Assembly (NCBI RefSeq): GCF_000820005.1
Contig: NZ_CDBL01000057.1
Span: 62,001 to 126,000, forward strand
Source of the DNA: Aeromonas piscicola
GTDB taxonomy: Bacteria; Pseudomonadota; Gammaproteobacteria; Enterobacterales; Aeromonadaceae
Length of the DNA: 64,000 nucleotides
Direction: 5' to 3'
Shown: in pieces, positions 12,840 to 21,622 of the stretch
How positions within the stretch are numbered: position 1 is the first letter of the stretch
How the letters are laid out: every line of letters starts with the position of its first letter
Position numbers and translations under genes: made by a program
Notes under the pieces: generated by a model
Databases searched by the model: none
What the model was told of the DNA's origin: nothing
Seen by the model: only the letters and a program-made list of their open reading frames with translations

Positions 12840-13856
12840 ATGACGCCATTCGAGCTGGAAAACGAAGAGGGGCTGCGCCTGCGCGGCCTCGACTTTGGCG
12901 CCACCCTCACCTCCCTCACCCTGCCGGTAGCAGGCAAGCACCGCGAGGTGCTGCTGGGCTGCGCAGATGAGGTCTATCCTGCGCAGCAGGTGTGGCTGGG
13001 CGCAGTCGCCGGGCGTTTTGCCAACCGCATCGGTGGCGCCGAACTGGTACGCGATGGCCAGCACTGGGCTCTGGATACCAATCAGGCCCCCCACTGCCTG
13101 CACGGCGGACGGGAAGGCTTTCATCGCCAGGGCTGGCAGATCAAGGAGCTGGAGGCAGACAGGGTCAAACTCGTCCTGCTGTCGAAGGCGGGCGATCAGG
13201 GCTTTCCCGGCAACTTGCGGGTGACCCTGGAGTACCGGCTGGAACAGTACGATTTGGTGGTCGATTTCAGGGCCAGCACGGATGCGCCGACCCCGGTCAG
13301 CCTTACCAGTCACGCCTACTTCAACCTGGATGGGGGCGGCGATGTGCGCGACCACACTATCAGCCTCAACGCCGACCGCTTTCTGCCGACCGATGAGAGC
13401 GGTCTGCCGCTGGCCATTGCGCCAGTGGAAGGCCCCTTCGATCTGCGCGCACCCCGCCCCATGGGCCTGGATTGGCTGAGCCATCCACAGCAACGGCAGG
13501 CCAGAGGGTACGATCACGCCTTCCTGCTCAATCATCCGCAGCATGACGGCCGGGATCACCCCGCTTTGCCGCTCGACGGCCCGGAGCAGAACTGGGCCGC
13601 GCGAGTGATCTCCGGCGATCGGCAGCTGGCGATGGAGGTCTACACCAACCAGCCTTCGCTGCAGTTCTACACCGGCAACTGGCTGGCCAACACGCCGAAC
13701 CGCAGCGGCCAGCAGCATCAGGATTACGACGGCTTCTGTCTGGAGGCGCAGCAGTTGCCAGACAGCCCCAACCGGCCCGAGCTCGGCAACCCCTGGCTGC
13801 TGCCGGGGCACTACTACCACCACCAGACCCGTTACCGTTTCATCCCCGCCGGCTAA
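12840..13856 (+). CDS. galM: Aldose 1-epimerase (galactose mutarotase) GalM
   Basis: This enzyme interconverts alpha and beta anomers of galactose, supplying alpha-galactose to GalK. The 338-residue product has the galactose mutarotase fold motifs. These are GRFANRIGGAEL, HCLHGGREGFHRQGW, the histidine in SLTSHAYFNLDG, and the catalytic glutamate in FCLEAQQLPDSPNRP. It follows galK by 76 bp and completes galETKM. The upstream ribosome-binding site (AGGGGCGAAC) is modest. Confidence 0.93.
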   Translation: MTPFELENEEGLRLRGLDFGATLTSLTLPVAGKHREVLLGCADEVYPAQQVWLGAVAGRFANRIGGAELVRDGQHWALDTNQAPHCLHGGREGFHRQGWQIKELEADRVKLVLLSKAGDQGFPGNLRVTLEYRLEQYDLVVDFRASTDAPTPVSLTSHAYFNLDGGGDVRDHTISLNADRFLPTDESGLPLAIAPVEGPFDLRAPRPMGLDWLSHPQQRQARGYDHAFLLNHPQHDGRDHPALPLDGPEQNWAARVISGDRQLAMEVYTNQPSLQFYTGNWLANTPNRSGQQHQDYDGFCLEAQQLPDSPNRPELGNPWLLPGHYYHHQTRYRFIPAG

Positions 13857-13994
13857 AACGGCGGGGCCGCGGCGTCACCTTCCGGCTCCCCCGTTGCCAG
13901 GGGAGCCTGCTCGCGCTCTCGGCAAGGGATCAACGCGCTCGCCACCGACGCAGGTCATGACCACACCCGTTATCGCACCGACCCAGGAGTATTT

Positions 13995-14990
13995 ATGGAT
14001 GAACACTACCTCGCCGCGCCCGACCGCTATCAGCGCCAACCCTATCGACCCGCCGGCCGCCACGGCCTGCGCCTGCCCAGCATAGGTCTCGGGCTCTGGC
14101 ACAACTTCGGCGAGGGGAGCGATCCCGCCAGGGTGAAGGCCATAGTGCACCAGGCGTTCGATCTGGGTATCACCCACTTCGATCTCGCCAATAACTATGG
14201 TCCACCCCCCGGTTCTGCCGAGACCTGCTTCGGCGGCGTGCTCAAAGGCAGTCTGGCCCCCTACAGAGACGAGCTGATCATCGCCAGCAAGGCGGGTTAT
14301 GTGATGTGGGACGGCCCTTACGGCGATGGCGGCAGTGCCAAATACCTGTTTGCCAGCCTGCACCAGAGCCTGCGCCGGCTCGGCCTCGACTATGTGGACA
14401 TCTTCTATCACCACAGGCCGGATCCCCGCACTCCGCTGGAGGAGACCTGTCAGGCGCTGGCACTCATGGTACGTCAGGGCAAGGCGCTCTATGTCGGCCT
14501 CTCCAACTACCCGGCCGAGCTTGCCGCCAAGGCAGCGACCCGGCTGGCGGAGCTGGGCACCCCCTGTCTGGTCAATCAGCTCAAATACTCGCTGTTCCAG
14601 CGCGACATCGAGGCCGAGACGCTGCCGGTCTGTCGCGAGCAGGGGGTGGGGGTGGTCGCCTTCTCACCGCTGGCGGGGGGCCTGCTCAGCAACCGCTATC
14701 TGGCTGGCATACCGGCGGACTCTCGCGCCGCCAGTGGCAGCCCCTTCCTCAAGCCGGAGCAGATCACCGCGGACAAGCTGGCCAGGATCCAGACCCTGCA
14801 CACCCTGGCACAGCAGCGGGGGCAGGAGTTGTCACAACTGGCGTTGCAGTGGGTGCTGCGCGATCCCGTGGTGAGTTGTGCCCTGATCGGCGCCAGCAGC
14901 CCCCTGCAGATAGTGAGCGCAGTCGAGGCCCTGGCCCTGCCCCCGCTGGACGAGGCGTTGCAACGACAGATAGAAGCAACCCTGGCCTGA
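13995..14990 (+). CDS. gpr: Aldo/keto reductase, YghZ/Gpr type
   Basis: This is an NADPH-dependent aldo/keto reductase. E. coli YghZ (Gpr) reduces L-glyceraldehyde 3-phosphate and related aldehydes. The 331-residue product matches it: LSLGLWHNFG-like SIGLGLWHNFGEG, the catalytic Asp/Tyr in HFDLANNYGPPPGSAE, Lys in IASKAGYVMWDGPYG, and His in DIFYHHRPD. ATG at 13995 follows AGGAGTATTT. It lies 138 bp after galM on the same strand. It may be transcribed with the gal genes, but a role in galactose metabolism is only inferred from position. Confidence 0.88.
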   Translation: MDEHYLAAPDRYQRQPYRPAGRHGLRLPSIGLGLWHNFGEGSDPARVKAIVHQAFDLGITHFDLANNYGPPPGSAETCFGGVLKGSLAPYRDELIIASKAGYVMWDGPYGDGGSAKYLFASLHQSLRRLGLDYVDIFYHHRPDPRTPLEETCQALALMVRQGKALYVGLSNYPAELAAKAATRLAELGTPCLVNQLKYSLFQRDIEAETLPVCREQGVGVVAFSPLAGGLLSNRYLAGIPADSRAASGSPFLKPEQITADKLARIQTLHTLAQQRGQELSQLALQWVLRDPVVSCALIGASSPLQIVSAVEALALPPLDEALQRQIEATLA

Positions 14991-15001
14991 CCCGCTCTCA
15001 A

Positions 15002-15024
15002 CCTCCCCCATGGCAAGGGGGAGG
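15002..15024 (+). terminator. GC-rich hairpin after the aldo/keto reductase gene
   Basis: A perfect 8-bp inverted repeat CCTCCCCC / GGGGGAGG has a 7-nt loop. It lies just after the reductase stop codon. There is no T-run, so termination would be weak or need Rho. Confidence 0.4.
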
Positions 15025-15129
15025 CCCCAATATTCACTGGTTGCCCGTCTGATTTTCCTCCATCATTGGTCGCCCCGGCTCAGCCCGGGGCCGACTTCAT
15101 CCGGACCAATCAACCAAGAGATCTGAACC

Positions 15130-15945
15130 ATGACAGAGTCTTACGCCCTGTTTGTCGCCTTCGTGCTGGGCATAGTAGAGGGCCTGACCGAGTTTCTGCC
15201 CGTTTCTTCGACCGGCCACATGATCATCGTCGGCCACCTGCTGGGCTTCGAAGGCCCCAAGGCCGCCACCTTCGAGGTGGTGATCCAGATGGGCTCCATT
15301 CTCGCTGTCGTGGCCGTGTTCTGGCGCCGCCTGTTCGGCCTGATTGGCATCCACTTTGGCCAGAGGCCGGCGCAGGATCACGCCACCCTGTCGCTGGTGC
15401 ACATCATCCTCGGCATGCTGCCCGCAGTGATCATAGGCCTAGCCATTCACAGCTGGATCAAAGCCAACCTGTTCGGCCCAGAGACAGTGATGTATGCCCT
15501 GGTGGCCGGCGGCATACTGCTGATCATCGCCGAGAAATTTCGCCCGGCGGTACGATCCGAAACTCTGGATGACATCAGCTACAAGCAGGCGTTCGGCATA
15601 GGCCTGTTCCAGTGTCTGGCGCTCTGGCCCGGCTTCTCCCGCTCCGGTGCCACCATCAGCGGCGGCATGCTGATGGGGATCAGTCGTCAGGCGGCAGCCG
15701 AGTTCTCCTTCATTCTGGCGGTACCCATGATGGTGGCCGCAAGCGGGCTGGATCTCTACAAGAGTCGCGACCTGCTCTCCCTGGCCGACTTCCCCATGTT
15801 TGCGGTCGGCTTTGTCACCGCCTTCGTGGTCGCCATGATCGCGATCAAGACTTTCCTGGCGCTGATCCGTCGCCTCGACTTCATCCCGTTCGCCATCTAC
15901 CGCTTCATCGTAGCCTTCGCCGTCTACCTGGTGTTTGTGGCCTGA
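15130..15945 (+). CDS. uppP: Undecaprenyl-diphosphatase UppP (BacA)
   Basis: This integral membrane phosphatase recycles undecaprenyl diphosphate for peptidoglycan synthesis, and overproduction gives bacitracin resistance. The 271-residue product has about eight membrane helices and the two family signatures, [16 protein letters not shown] near residue 17 and [17 protein letters not shown] near residue 170. The start follows AGAGATCTGAACC. It is followed by a strong bidirectional terminator. Confidence 0.95.
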   Translation: MTESYALFVAFVLGIVEGLTEFLPVSSTGHMIIVGHLLGFEGPKAATFEVVIQMGSILAVVAVFWRRLFGLIGIHFGQRPAQDHATLSLVHIILGMLPAVIIGLAIHSWIKANLFGPETVMYALVAGGILLIIAEKFRPAVRSETLDDISYKQAFGIGLFQCLALWPGFSRSGATISGGMLMGISRQAAAEFSFILAVPMMVAASGLDLYKSRDLLSLADFPMFAVGFVTAFVVAMIAIKTFLALIRRLDFIPFAIYRFIVAFAVYLVFVA

Positions 15946-15964
15946 TCCTGGCCGAACACCCATG

Positions 15965-15991
15965 AAAAAAGGGACCTTTCGGTCCCTTTTT
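15965..15991. terminator. Bidirectional terminator between uppP and chrR
   Basis: The stem GGGACC-TTTC-GGTCCC is flanked by A6 and T5. It serves the converging uppP (+) and anti-sigma (-) genes. Confidence 0.88.
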
Positions 15992-16007
15992 CTATTGCTG
16001 CCCACCC

Positions 16008-16685
16008 TCAATAGAGGCGATGGGTGATGCCGTTGAGCAGCCGCGACAGTCCCTTGGTGAACTGGACCGGCGCATCCTGCACCGTGTAGCAGAGGCAGCC
16101 GTCCGGGGTATGCGGACTGTGGGCGTGGCTGGCATCGCGCCAGATGAAGTCCCCCGCCTGATAGCAGGTGTCACCATCCTGCATGTTGCCCGCCAGCAAC
16201 AGGGTCAGCTCATAACCCTGATGGGTGTGTTCGGGGATGCGACCACCGGCCTCGATGTGCAGCAGGCTGGCGCGGGCCCCCATCTCGTCCAGCGGCAAGC
16301 TGTGCTGACGAATGGTGCCAATGTGACGCCATTTGGGGGCATGGTGACGCGCCAGCACCCTGGGCAACCGGTATGACTGGCCCGCCACCTGCAACTCGGG
16401 CACCGGCCGCATCGGTTGGCCGAGCTCGGCCGGGCGGGCCACCGGCTGTTGCAGTATGCCGGCCAGCATGGCATCGAGTTTCACCGGCATGCTCTCGCTC
16501 ATCGCTGCTGGCTCATCTGCCGGCTCCAGATACTGGCGAGCCAGTTCCTCTTCACAGGCCTGCAAGCGGACGGCACACTCGGGGCAGAGCTCGCAATGGG
16601 CAGAAACGCCGACCGCCAGCGGCAGGGGCAGCTCATCGGCGGCGAAGGCGCGCAACATGGCGTGAGTCGGATGGGTTTTAATCAT
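16008..16685 (-). CDS. chrR: ChrR-family zinc anti-sigma factor with cupin domain
   Basis: This is the anti-sigma factor of the RpoE-ChrR system, which in Rhodobacter responds to singlet oxygen. The 225-residue product has an N-terminal anti-sigma domain with the zinc motif H30-x3-C34-x2-C37 (AHCELCPEC) and an upstream histidine (H5/H8). The C-terminal cupin domain has EHTHQGYELTLLLAG and GDFIWRDASHAHSPHT. Its ATG overlaps the end of the sigma-factor gene by 8 bp, as expected for a coupled sigma/anti-sigma pair. Confidence 0.88.
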   Translation of the reverse strand: MIKTHPTHAMLRAFAADELPLPLAVGVSAHCELCPECAVRLQACEEELARQYLEPADEPAAMSESMPVKLDAMLAGILQQPVARPAELGQPMRPVPELQVAGQSYRLPRVLARHHAPKWRHIGTIRQHSLPLDEMGARASLLHIEAGGRIPEHTHQGYELTLLLAGNMQDGDTCYQAGDFIWRDASHAHSPHTPDGCLCYTVQDAPVQFTKGLSRLLNGITHRLY

Positions 16686-17298
16686 GGCCTTGCTCCACTT
16701 GCTCTTTCAATTTCTGTAATGCCAGTCTGAGGCGGGATTTGATGGTGCCAAGCGGCACGCCGAGTCGCTCCGCCAGCTCCTGCTGGGAGAACTCCTGCAG
16801 ATAGATGCCGCGCACCACCTGCTGTTGCGGCTCCGGCAGGGTGGCGAGGTAGTGCGCCATCTGGCGCGTCAGCACCGCATCCTCACCACCGCTCAGGTGC
16901 TCCTCTTCCGCCCTGAACTCCAGCATGGGCCACAGTTCCTCGGCGCAGAGATCCTCCTTGCTGGCGCGGCGGCGGCGCAGCATGTCGAAGCTCTGGTTGC
17001 GCATGACGGTGTAGATCCAGGTGGTCGGCGCGCCCTTCTCGGGGTGGTAGAGGCGGGCTTTCTGCCACACCAGCAGCATGGTTTCCTGCACCAGTTCCAT
17101 GGCATTGGCCTCGCTGCCGAGGTGACGCAGCCCATAGCTGCGGATGCGCGGCGCAAAGTGCTGAAACAGACGGGCGAAGGCGGCCTTGTCGGCCTGCTCG
17201 GCGACCCGGATGAGAAGAGACTTCAGATCGCCATCTGGGTTGTCCATGGGGGGCGATATCCTGCGCTGAGTCGATTGGGGTTGGCCAGTATATGCCAT
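16678..17298 (-). CDS. rpoE: ECF RNA polymerase sigma factor of the RpoE/ChrR group
   Basis: This is an extracytoplasmic-function sigma factor paired with ChrR. The 206-residue product has region 2 (AFARLFQHFAPRIRSYGLR through TTWIYTVMRNQSFDMLRRRR) and region 4 (LPEPQQQVVRGIYLQEFSQQ, then AERLGVPLGTIKSRLRLAL). The start may be ATG 17296-17298, or the internal ATG at 17245-17247 (MDNPDGDL), which would give 189 residues. It is not the envelope-stress RpoE of enterics, because the partner is ChrR rather than RseA. A promoter of the type used by this sigma group lies upstream, suggesting autoregulation. Confidence 0.87.
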   Translation of the reverse strand: MAYTGQPQSTQRRISPPMDNPDGDLKSLLIRVAEQADKAAFARLFQHFAPRIRSYGLRHLGSEANAMELVQETMLLVWQKARLYHPEKGAPTTWIYTVMRNQSFDMLRRRRASKEDLCAEELWPMLEFRAEEEHLSGGEDAVLTRQMAHYLATLPEPQQQVVRGIYLQEFSQQELAERLGVPLGTIKSRLRLALQKLKEQVEQGHD

Positions 17299-17332
17299 TG
17301 CGCCATGCCTTGAATGTTGTGGTCATCACCAT

Positions 17333-17357
17333 TACGCCGGGCGTGGCAAAAGGATCA
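17333..17357 (-). promoter_or_regulatory. Putative self-recognised ECF promoter of rpoE-chrR
   Basis: On the minus strand TGATC (17353-17357), 16 nt and CGTA (17333-17336) fit the TGATC-N16-CGTA pattern I associate with RpoE/ChrR-type sigma factors. It lies 35 bp upstream of the first ATG of the sigma gene. Confidence 0.6.
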
Positions 17358-17379
17358 CCGGTGGGCCGCAAATAGGCAC

Positions 17380-17946
17380 TCAATGGCTGGCAACCAGCAG
17401 GCCGCTCAACAGGGAGAGCGCGGGCTGGTTGTCGTCCGCCGCCAGCAACCACTGCTTCTGTTCCACGGGAATGGGCAGCACCTCCAGCCAGCGCTGAGCC
17501 ACCCAGCTGGCATCGTTCCAGTCGGGGTCATGGTAGAGGGCCGCATATTCCGGGTAGTCGTTGAACACCTCCTGCAGCGCCTTGGCCAGGGAGTGCTGAT
17601 CGGCATTGAGCCTGCCCGTCTGCCAGGGCGGCAACAGCGCCACCTCGCCGACCCTCAACCCGTCGGGCTCCTGCCACAGATCGGCGATCCTGACCCGCTC
17701 CATGCCGAGCACGGTAATGCCCAGCAGACCGTCCGGCAGTTGATCGAAATCGACTATTCGCACCCGGGTGGCGATGGGGAACATGTTGCGCAGCGCATCG
17801 GGTTGGCGGGGGTCGAGCATGCAGAGCACGAAGCCCTGCTCTCCCGCCTCGGCGATCATGCGCTGGTATCTGGGCTCGAAGATGCGCAGCGGCATGACGC
17901 CACCGGGCAGCAGGTGAGCCGAGAGGGGAAACAGCGCCAGTTTCAT
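17380..17946 (-). CDS. LON-substrate-binding-domain protein (small, no protease)
   Basis: The 188-residue product consists of the Lon N-terminal substrate-binding fold without ATPase or peptidase domains. It starts MKLALFPLSAHLLPGGVMPLRIFEPRYQRMI, the hallmark of this family, and continues with LLGITVLGMERVRI. The ATG at 17944-17946 follows AGAGGAATATTCTG. The longer in-frame extension to 18039 covers a terminator-like hairpin and is not used. The function is unknown, with a role in protein quality control often proposed. It lies upstream of the sigma/anti-sigma pair on the same strand. Confidence 0.82.
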   Translation of the reverse strand: MKLALFPLSAHLLPGGVMPLRIFEPRYQRMIAEAGEQGFVLCMLDPRQPDALRNMFPIATRVRIVDFDQLPDGLLGITVLGMERVRIADLWQEPDGLRVGEVALLPPWQTGRLNADQHSLAKALQEVFNDYPEYAALYHDPDWNDASWVAQRWLEVLPIPVEQKQWLLAADDNQPALSLLSGLLVASH

Positions 17947-18259
17947 CAGAATATTCCTCTGTGGAAGATACCCGTTGATACGACTGCCGCAGAAGGGCAG
18001 ATCATTCAGACCGAGTTGGAATAAAAAACCCCTTAACAATCAGGGGAAAATAGCCTGGACAAGCCGCTTCGATATGCAGTAGAAATGGATAAGCACCATT
18101 TATTCCATTGAATGTTCTGGATATTGGTGACAAATGCAGTGAAATATCCGCCCGACCAACTCTGGCGGGCCGTCCCTATAGTTTTCTCGGGCCGATGCGG
18201 GTAAAATTCACGCCCTTATATATCAGTCATTTTTCGACGCGCAACCTTGGTGGTCAGTT
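17947..18259. other. Intergenic region between the LON-domain gene and argS
   Basis: The 313-bp gap between divergent genes holds a minus-strand terminator-like hairpin at 18023-18046. A possible argS -10 (TAAAAT) lies near 18206-18211, with no convincing -35. Nothing else was recognised. Confidence 0.5.
18023..18046 (-). terminator. Minus-strand terminator-like hairpin upstream of the LON-domain gene
   Basis: On the minus strand the stem CCCCT / AGGGG with an 8-nt loop is followed by six Ts. No annotated minus-strand gene lies upstream. It could attenuate the LON-domain gene, whose start is 77 bp further on, or end an unknown short transcript. Confidence 0.5.
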
Positions 18260-20005
18260 ATGAAAGAGCATATTCATCATCTACTTGAACAAACGGTAGC
18301 CAATCTCAAGTCAGCAGGCGTGTTGCCGGCGGACCTGGAAGCCCGGGTGCAAGTAGACCGATGCAAGGAGAAGGCTCACGGTGACCTGGCCACCAACCTG
18401 GCCATGCTGCTGGCCAAACCGGCCCGCAAGAACCCCCGTGAGCTGGCCGCTGCCATCATAGAGCACCTGCCCGCCTCGGACCTGATCGCCAAGGTCGAGA
18501 TCGCCGGCCCCGGCTTCATCAACTTCTTCTTCGACCAGCGCTGGCTGGCCGGCCAGGTGGAAGCCATGGTGACCTCTGCCAACGCCAACGTGAAGTTGCC
18601 GACGCCGCAAACCGTGGTGGTGGACTACTCAGCGCCGAACGTGGCCAAAGAGATGGCGGTGCACCACATCCGCTCTACCGTGCTCGGTGACGTAGCCGCC
18701 CGTGCCCTGGAATTCCTCGGTCACAAGGTGGTACGCGCCAACCACATAGGTGACTGGGGCACCCAGTTCGGCATGCTGATCGCCTATCTGGAGAAGATGG
18801 CCAACGAGCACGCCTCCGACATGGCGCTCAAGGATCTCGAAGCCTTCTACACCCAGGCCAAGCGTTGCTACGACGAAGACGAAGTCTTCGCCGAGCGCGC
18901 GCGCAACTACGTGGTCAAGCTGCAGGGTGGCGATGAATATTGCCGCACCATGTGGAAGAAGCTGGTCGACATGACCATGGAGCAGAACCAGATCAACTAC
19001 GACCGCCTGAATGTCTCCCTGACCAACAAGGACATCATGGGCGAGTCCATGTACAACGACATGCTGCCGCAAATCGTGGACGACCTGAAAGCCAAAGGGC
19101 TGGCGGTCGAGAGCGAAGGGGCCACCGTTGTCTTCCTGGACGAATTCAAGAACAAGGATGGCGAGCCCATGGGCGTCATCATCCAGAAGAGCGATGGCGG
19201 TTTCCTCTACACCACCACTGACATCGCCTGTGCCAAATACCGTTATGAGACCCTGGGCGCCGACCGGGTCATGTATTTCATCGACTCCCGTCAGCACCAG
19301 CACCTGATGCAGGCCTGGACCATCACCCGCAAGGCGGGCTATGTGCCGGAATCCGTGCCGCTCGAACACCACGCCTTCGGCATGATGCTGGGCAAGGATG
19401 GCCGTCCCTACAAGACCCGCTCCGGCGGCACCGTCAAGCTGGTCGACCTGCTCAACGAAGCCGAGGAGCGCGCGAGCGCCCTGCTGGAGAACCGCAACAG
19501 CGATCTCTCAGCCGCAGAGAAGGCCGAAGTGGTTCACGCCATCGCCATGGGTGCGGTCAAGTATGCGGATCTCTCCAAGAACCGCACCACAGACTACATC
19601 TTCGACTGGGACATGATGCTGTCGTTCGAAGGCAACACGGCCCCTTACCTGCAGTACGCCTACACCCGGATCCAGTCCATCTTCCGCAAGGCCGGCGTCA
19701 ATGCCGAGACCTTGACCGGGACTGTGACCCTGAACGAGGAAGCCGAAGAGGTGCTGGCCCAGAAGCTGATCCAGTTCTCCGATGCGGTCAACGGCGTGGC
19801 GGACAAGGGCATGCCGCACCTGCTCTGTACCTACCTGTACGAGCTGTCCGGCAACTTCATGACCTTCTACGAAGCCTGCCCGATCAACAAGGATGGCGTC
19901 GACGAAGCCACCCGCCAGAGCCGTCTGCTGCTGTGCGCAGCAACCGCCAAGGTCCTGAAACTGGGTCTGGGCGTGCTGGGTATCCATACCCTGGAGCGCA
20001 TGTAA
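18260..20005 (+). CDS. argS: Arginyl-tRNA synthetase ArgS
   Basis: This enzyme charges tRNA-Arg with arginine. The 581-residue product aligns with class I ArgRS throughout, with conserved core blocks [72 protein letters not shown] and the C-terminal anticodon-binding domain. The catalytic HIGH element is unusual: residues 133-136 read AVHH where E. coli has HVGH. The start follows TTGGTGGTCAGTT, a weak ribosome-binding site. ftsN follows 3 bp after the stop. Confidence 0.95.
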   Translation: MKEHIHHLLEQTVANLKSAGVLPADLEARVQVDRCKEKAHGDLATNLAMLLAKPARKNPRELAAAIIEHLPASDLIAKVEIAGPGFINFFFDQRWLAGQVEAMVTSANANVKLPTPQTVVVDYSAPNVAKEMAVHHIRSTVLGDVAARALEFLGHKVVRANHIGDWGTQFGMLIAYLEKMANEHASDMALKDLEAFYTQAKRCYDEDEVFAERARNYVVKLQGGDEYCRTMWKKLVDMTMEQNQINYDRLNVSLTNKDIMGESMYNDMLPQIVDDLKAKGLAVESEGATVVFLDEFKNKDGEPMGVIIQKSDGGFLYTTTDIACAKYRYETLGADRVMYFIDSRQHQHLMQAWTITRKAGYVPESVPLEHHAFGMMLGKDGRPYKTRSGGTVKLVDLLNEAEERASALLENRNSDLSAAEKAEVVHAIAMGAVKYADLSKNRTTDYIFDWDMMLSFEGNTAPYLQYAYTRIQSIFRKAGVNAETLTGTVTLNEEAEEVLAQKLIQFSDAVNGVADKGMPHLLCTYLYELSGNFMTFYEACPINKDGVDEATRQSRLLLCAATAKVLKLGLGVLGIHTLERM

Positions 20006-20008
20006 TAG

Positions 20009-20848
20009 ATGGCAACCCGGGATTACGTCGGCAACAGCCCGAGAAGACGGGCCGGTGGTCGTAACACCAAGAAAGCGGCACCTCGCCGCTTTCCTGTTAT
20101 CCCGGCACTGCTGGCCGGGGTGCTGCTGGCAGGGTTCGGCGGCTTCCTCTACATGATCAGCGGCAAGGGCAGCGATGCCCCCACCATTGAAGAACAGGTC
20201 AAGGCCAACAAGCCCAAGGCGCAGAACAACGGCTTGCCGCAGGAGAAGTGGAGCTATATCGAACGGCTGGAGAACAAGCAGGTCGATATCACTGAGCCGC
20301 CCCCCCAACCGGGTGTGCTGCCACCGCCTCCTGCCCAGACCCTGACTCTGCAGCCGGAGAAACTGCCGCAACCGGTGCCGACCGACATTCCCCAGCCGGG
20401 AACGCCTATCGGCCAGGTTCAGCCCTACAAACCGCAACCGGTTCAACCCGCCAAGCCTGCCCCTGTGGCCAGTGCCCAGGAGCAGGTGATCGACCGCAAG
20501 GCCGAGCGGGAACGGATGGAGCGTGAACTGCGGGCCGAGCTGGAACGGGAGCGCGCCGAAGCCGCCAGGGCTCAGGCAGCGACTCAGCCTGCACAAACCG
20601 CAGCGGCGGATAGCGGCCGCTATATGATGCAGTGCGCCGCCCTGCGCTCGCAGGATTCTGCCGAGTCGCTCAAGGCGCGCATCGCCTTCGGCGCCGGCCT
20701 CTCCTCCAGCCTGCAGGTGGTGAATGGCGCCAACGGCACCGTCTACAAGGTGATGGTGGGTCCCTTCAGCGGCAAGGCGGCCGTCGATGCGGCCAACCGC
20801 AAGCTGCAAGGCTCCGGCATCAGCGGCTGCATCCCCAAAAAGGGGTGA
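20009..20848 (+). CDS. ftsN: Cell-division protein FtsN (SPOR domain)
   Basis: This is a late divisome protein that triggers septal peptidoglycan synthesis and binds denuded glycan through its SPOR domain. The 279-residue product starts MATRDYVGNSPRRRAGGR, a basic cytoplasmic tail typical of FtsN. It has one membrane helix at about residues 29-50 and a Pro/Gln-rich periplasmic linker. A charged coiled segment (RKAERERMERELRAELERER) precedes a C-terminal SPOR domain (YMMQCAALRSQDSAESLKAR to the end). It begins 3 bp after argS. As in enterics, ftsN lies directly before hslVU. Confidence 0.9.
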   Translation: MATRDYVGNSPRRRAGGRNTKKAAPRRFPVIPALLAGVLLAGFGGFLYMISGKGSDAPTIEEQVKANKPKAQNNGLPQEKWSYIERLENKQVDITEPPPQPGVLPPPPAQTLTLQPEKLPQPVPTDIPQPGTPIGQVQPYKPQPVQPAKPAPVASAQEQVIDRKAERERMERELRAELERERAEAARAQAATQPAQTAAADSGRYMMQCAALRSQDSAESLKARIAFGAGLSSSLQVVNGANGTVYKVMVGPFSGKAAVDAANRKLQGSGISGCIPKKG

Positions 20849-20872
20849 GCGCCGCCAGCGGATGAGTGATCA

Positions 20873-20903
20873 GGGCCGGGTTGAAAACTCGGCCCTTTTC
20901 TTT
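20873..20903 (+). terminator. Terminator after ftsN
   Basis: The stem GGGCCG / CGGCCC with an 11-nt loop is followed by TTTTCTTTT. It separates argS-ftsN from the heat-shock hslVU operon. Confidence 0.75.
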
Positions 20904-20931
20904 TCTGCGCCACGCGTCTCAACGGAAGTCG

Positions 20932-20956
20932 ACCCTGGCGGATAATCCGCCAGGGT
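20932..20956. repeat. 25-bp perfect palindrome overlapping the hslV promoter
   Basis: The arms ACCCTGGCGGAT and ATCCGCCAGGGT flank a single A. The right arm ends at the first T of the -35 element of the hslV heat-shock promoter. It could be a repressor site or a transcript-end structure. Confidence 0.7.
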
Positions 20957-20983
20957 TGAAAAGCGCCAAACCCATCCCCATCT
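20956..20983 (+). promoter_or_regulatory. Sigma-32 (heat-shock) promoter of hslVU
   Basis: The -35 TTGAAA (20956-20961), 14-nt spacer and -10 CCCCATCT (20976-20983) match the sigma-32 consensus closely. It lies about 52 bp upstream of the hslV start. Confidence 0.85.
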
Positions 20984-21034
20984 TTCTTGCCATGCACAGT
21001 CAGGCCGTTATTCGGCTCAAGCGAGGTAAGTAAA

Positions 21035-21568
21035 GTGACTACCATAGTTTCTGTCCGCCGCAACGGCCAAGTCGTGATAGGTGGTGATGGCCAGGTATCC
21101 CTCGGCAACACCGTCATGAAGGGCAACGCCCGCAAGGTTCATCGTCTCTATAACGGCAAGGTGCTGGCAGGTTTCGCCGGCGGCACCGCCGATGCCTTCA
21201 CTCTGCTCGAGCGCTTCGAAGCCAAACTGCAGGCCCATCAGGGTAATCTGGAACGCGCCGCCGTGGCGTTGGCCAAAGATTGGCGCACTGATCGCGCCCT
21301 GCGCCGTCTCGAGGCCCTGCTGGCGGTCGCCGATGAAAACAAATCCTTCATCATCACCGGCAACGGTGACGTGGTGCAGCCGGAGCATGACCTGATCGCC
21401 ATCGGCTCGGGCGGCAACTTCGCCCAGTCCGCCGCCATCGCCCTGCTGGAAAACACCGAGCTGGATGCCAGGACCATAGTCGAGAAATCCCTCAAGATTG
21501 CGGGCGACATCTGCGTCTTCACCAACGGCAACCACACCATCGAAGTGCTGGACTACGAGCCCAAGTAA
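21035..21568 (+). CDS. hslV: ATP-dependent protease peptidase subunit HslV (ClpQ)
   Basis: This is the proteasome-like peptidase of the HslUV complex. The start is GTG at 21035, preceded by GAGGTAAGTAAA. It gives [20 protein letters not shown], which places the catalytic threonine at position 2, exposed after removal of residue 1. The 177-residue product carries [33 protein letters not shown] and [21 protein letters not shown] as in E. coli. In-frame starts further upstream are rejected because the Thr must be N-terminal. Confidence 0.96.
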   Translation: MTTIVSVRRNGQVVIGGDGQVSLGNTVMKGNARKVHRLYNGKVLAGFAGGTADAFTLLERFEAKLQAHQGNLERAAVALAKDWRTDRALRRLEALLAVADENKSFIITGNGDVVQPEHDLIAIGSGGNFAQSAAIALLENTELDARTIVEKSLKIAGDICVFTNGNHTIEVLDYEPK

Positions 21569-21622
21569 GCCCCCCATTTTCAAGGGGTGGGCCCTGCCCG
21601 CCCCGGATACAGGAACGCCATC

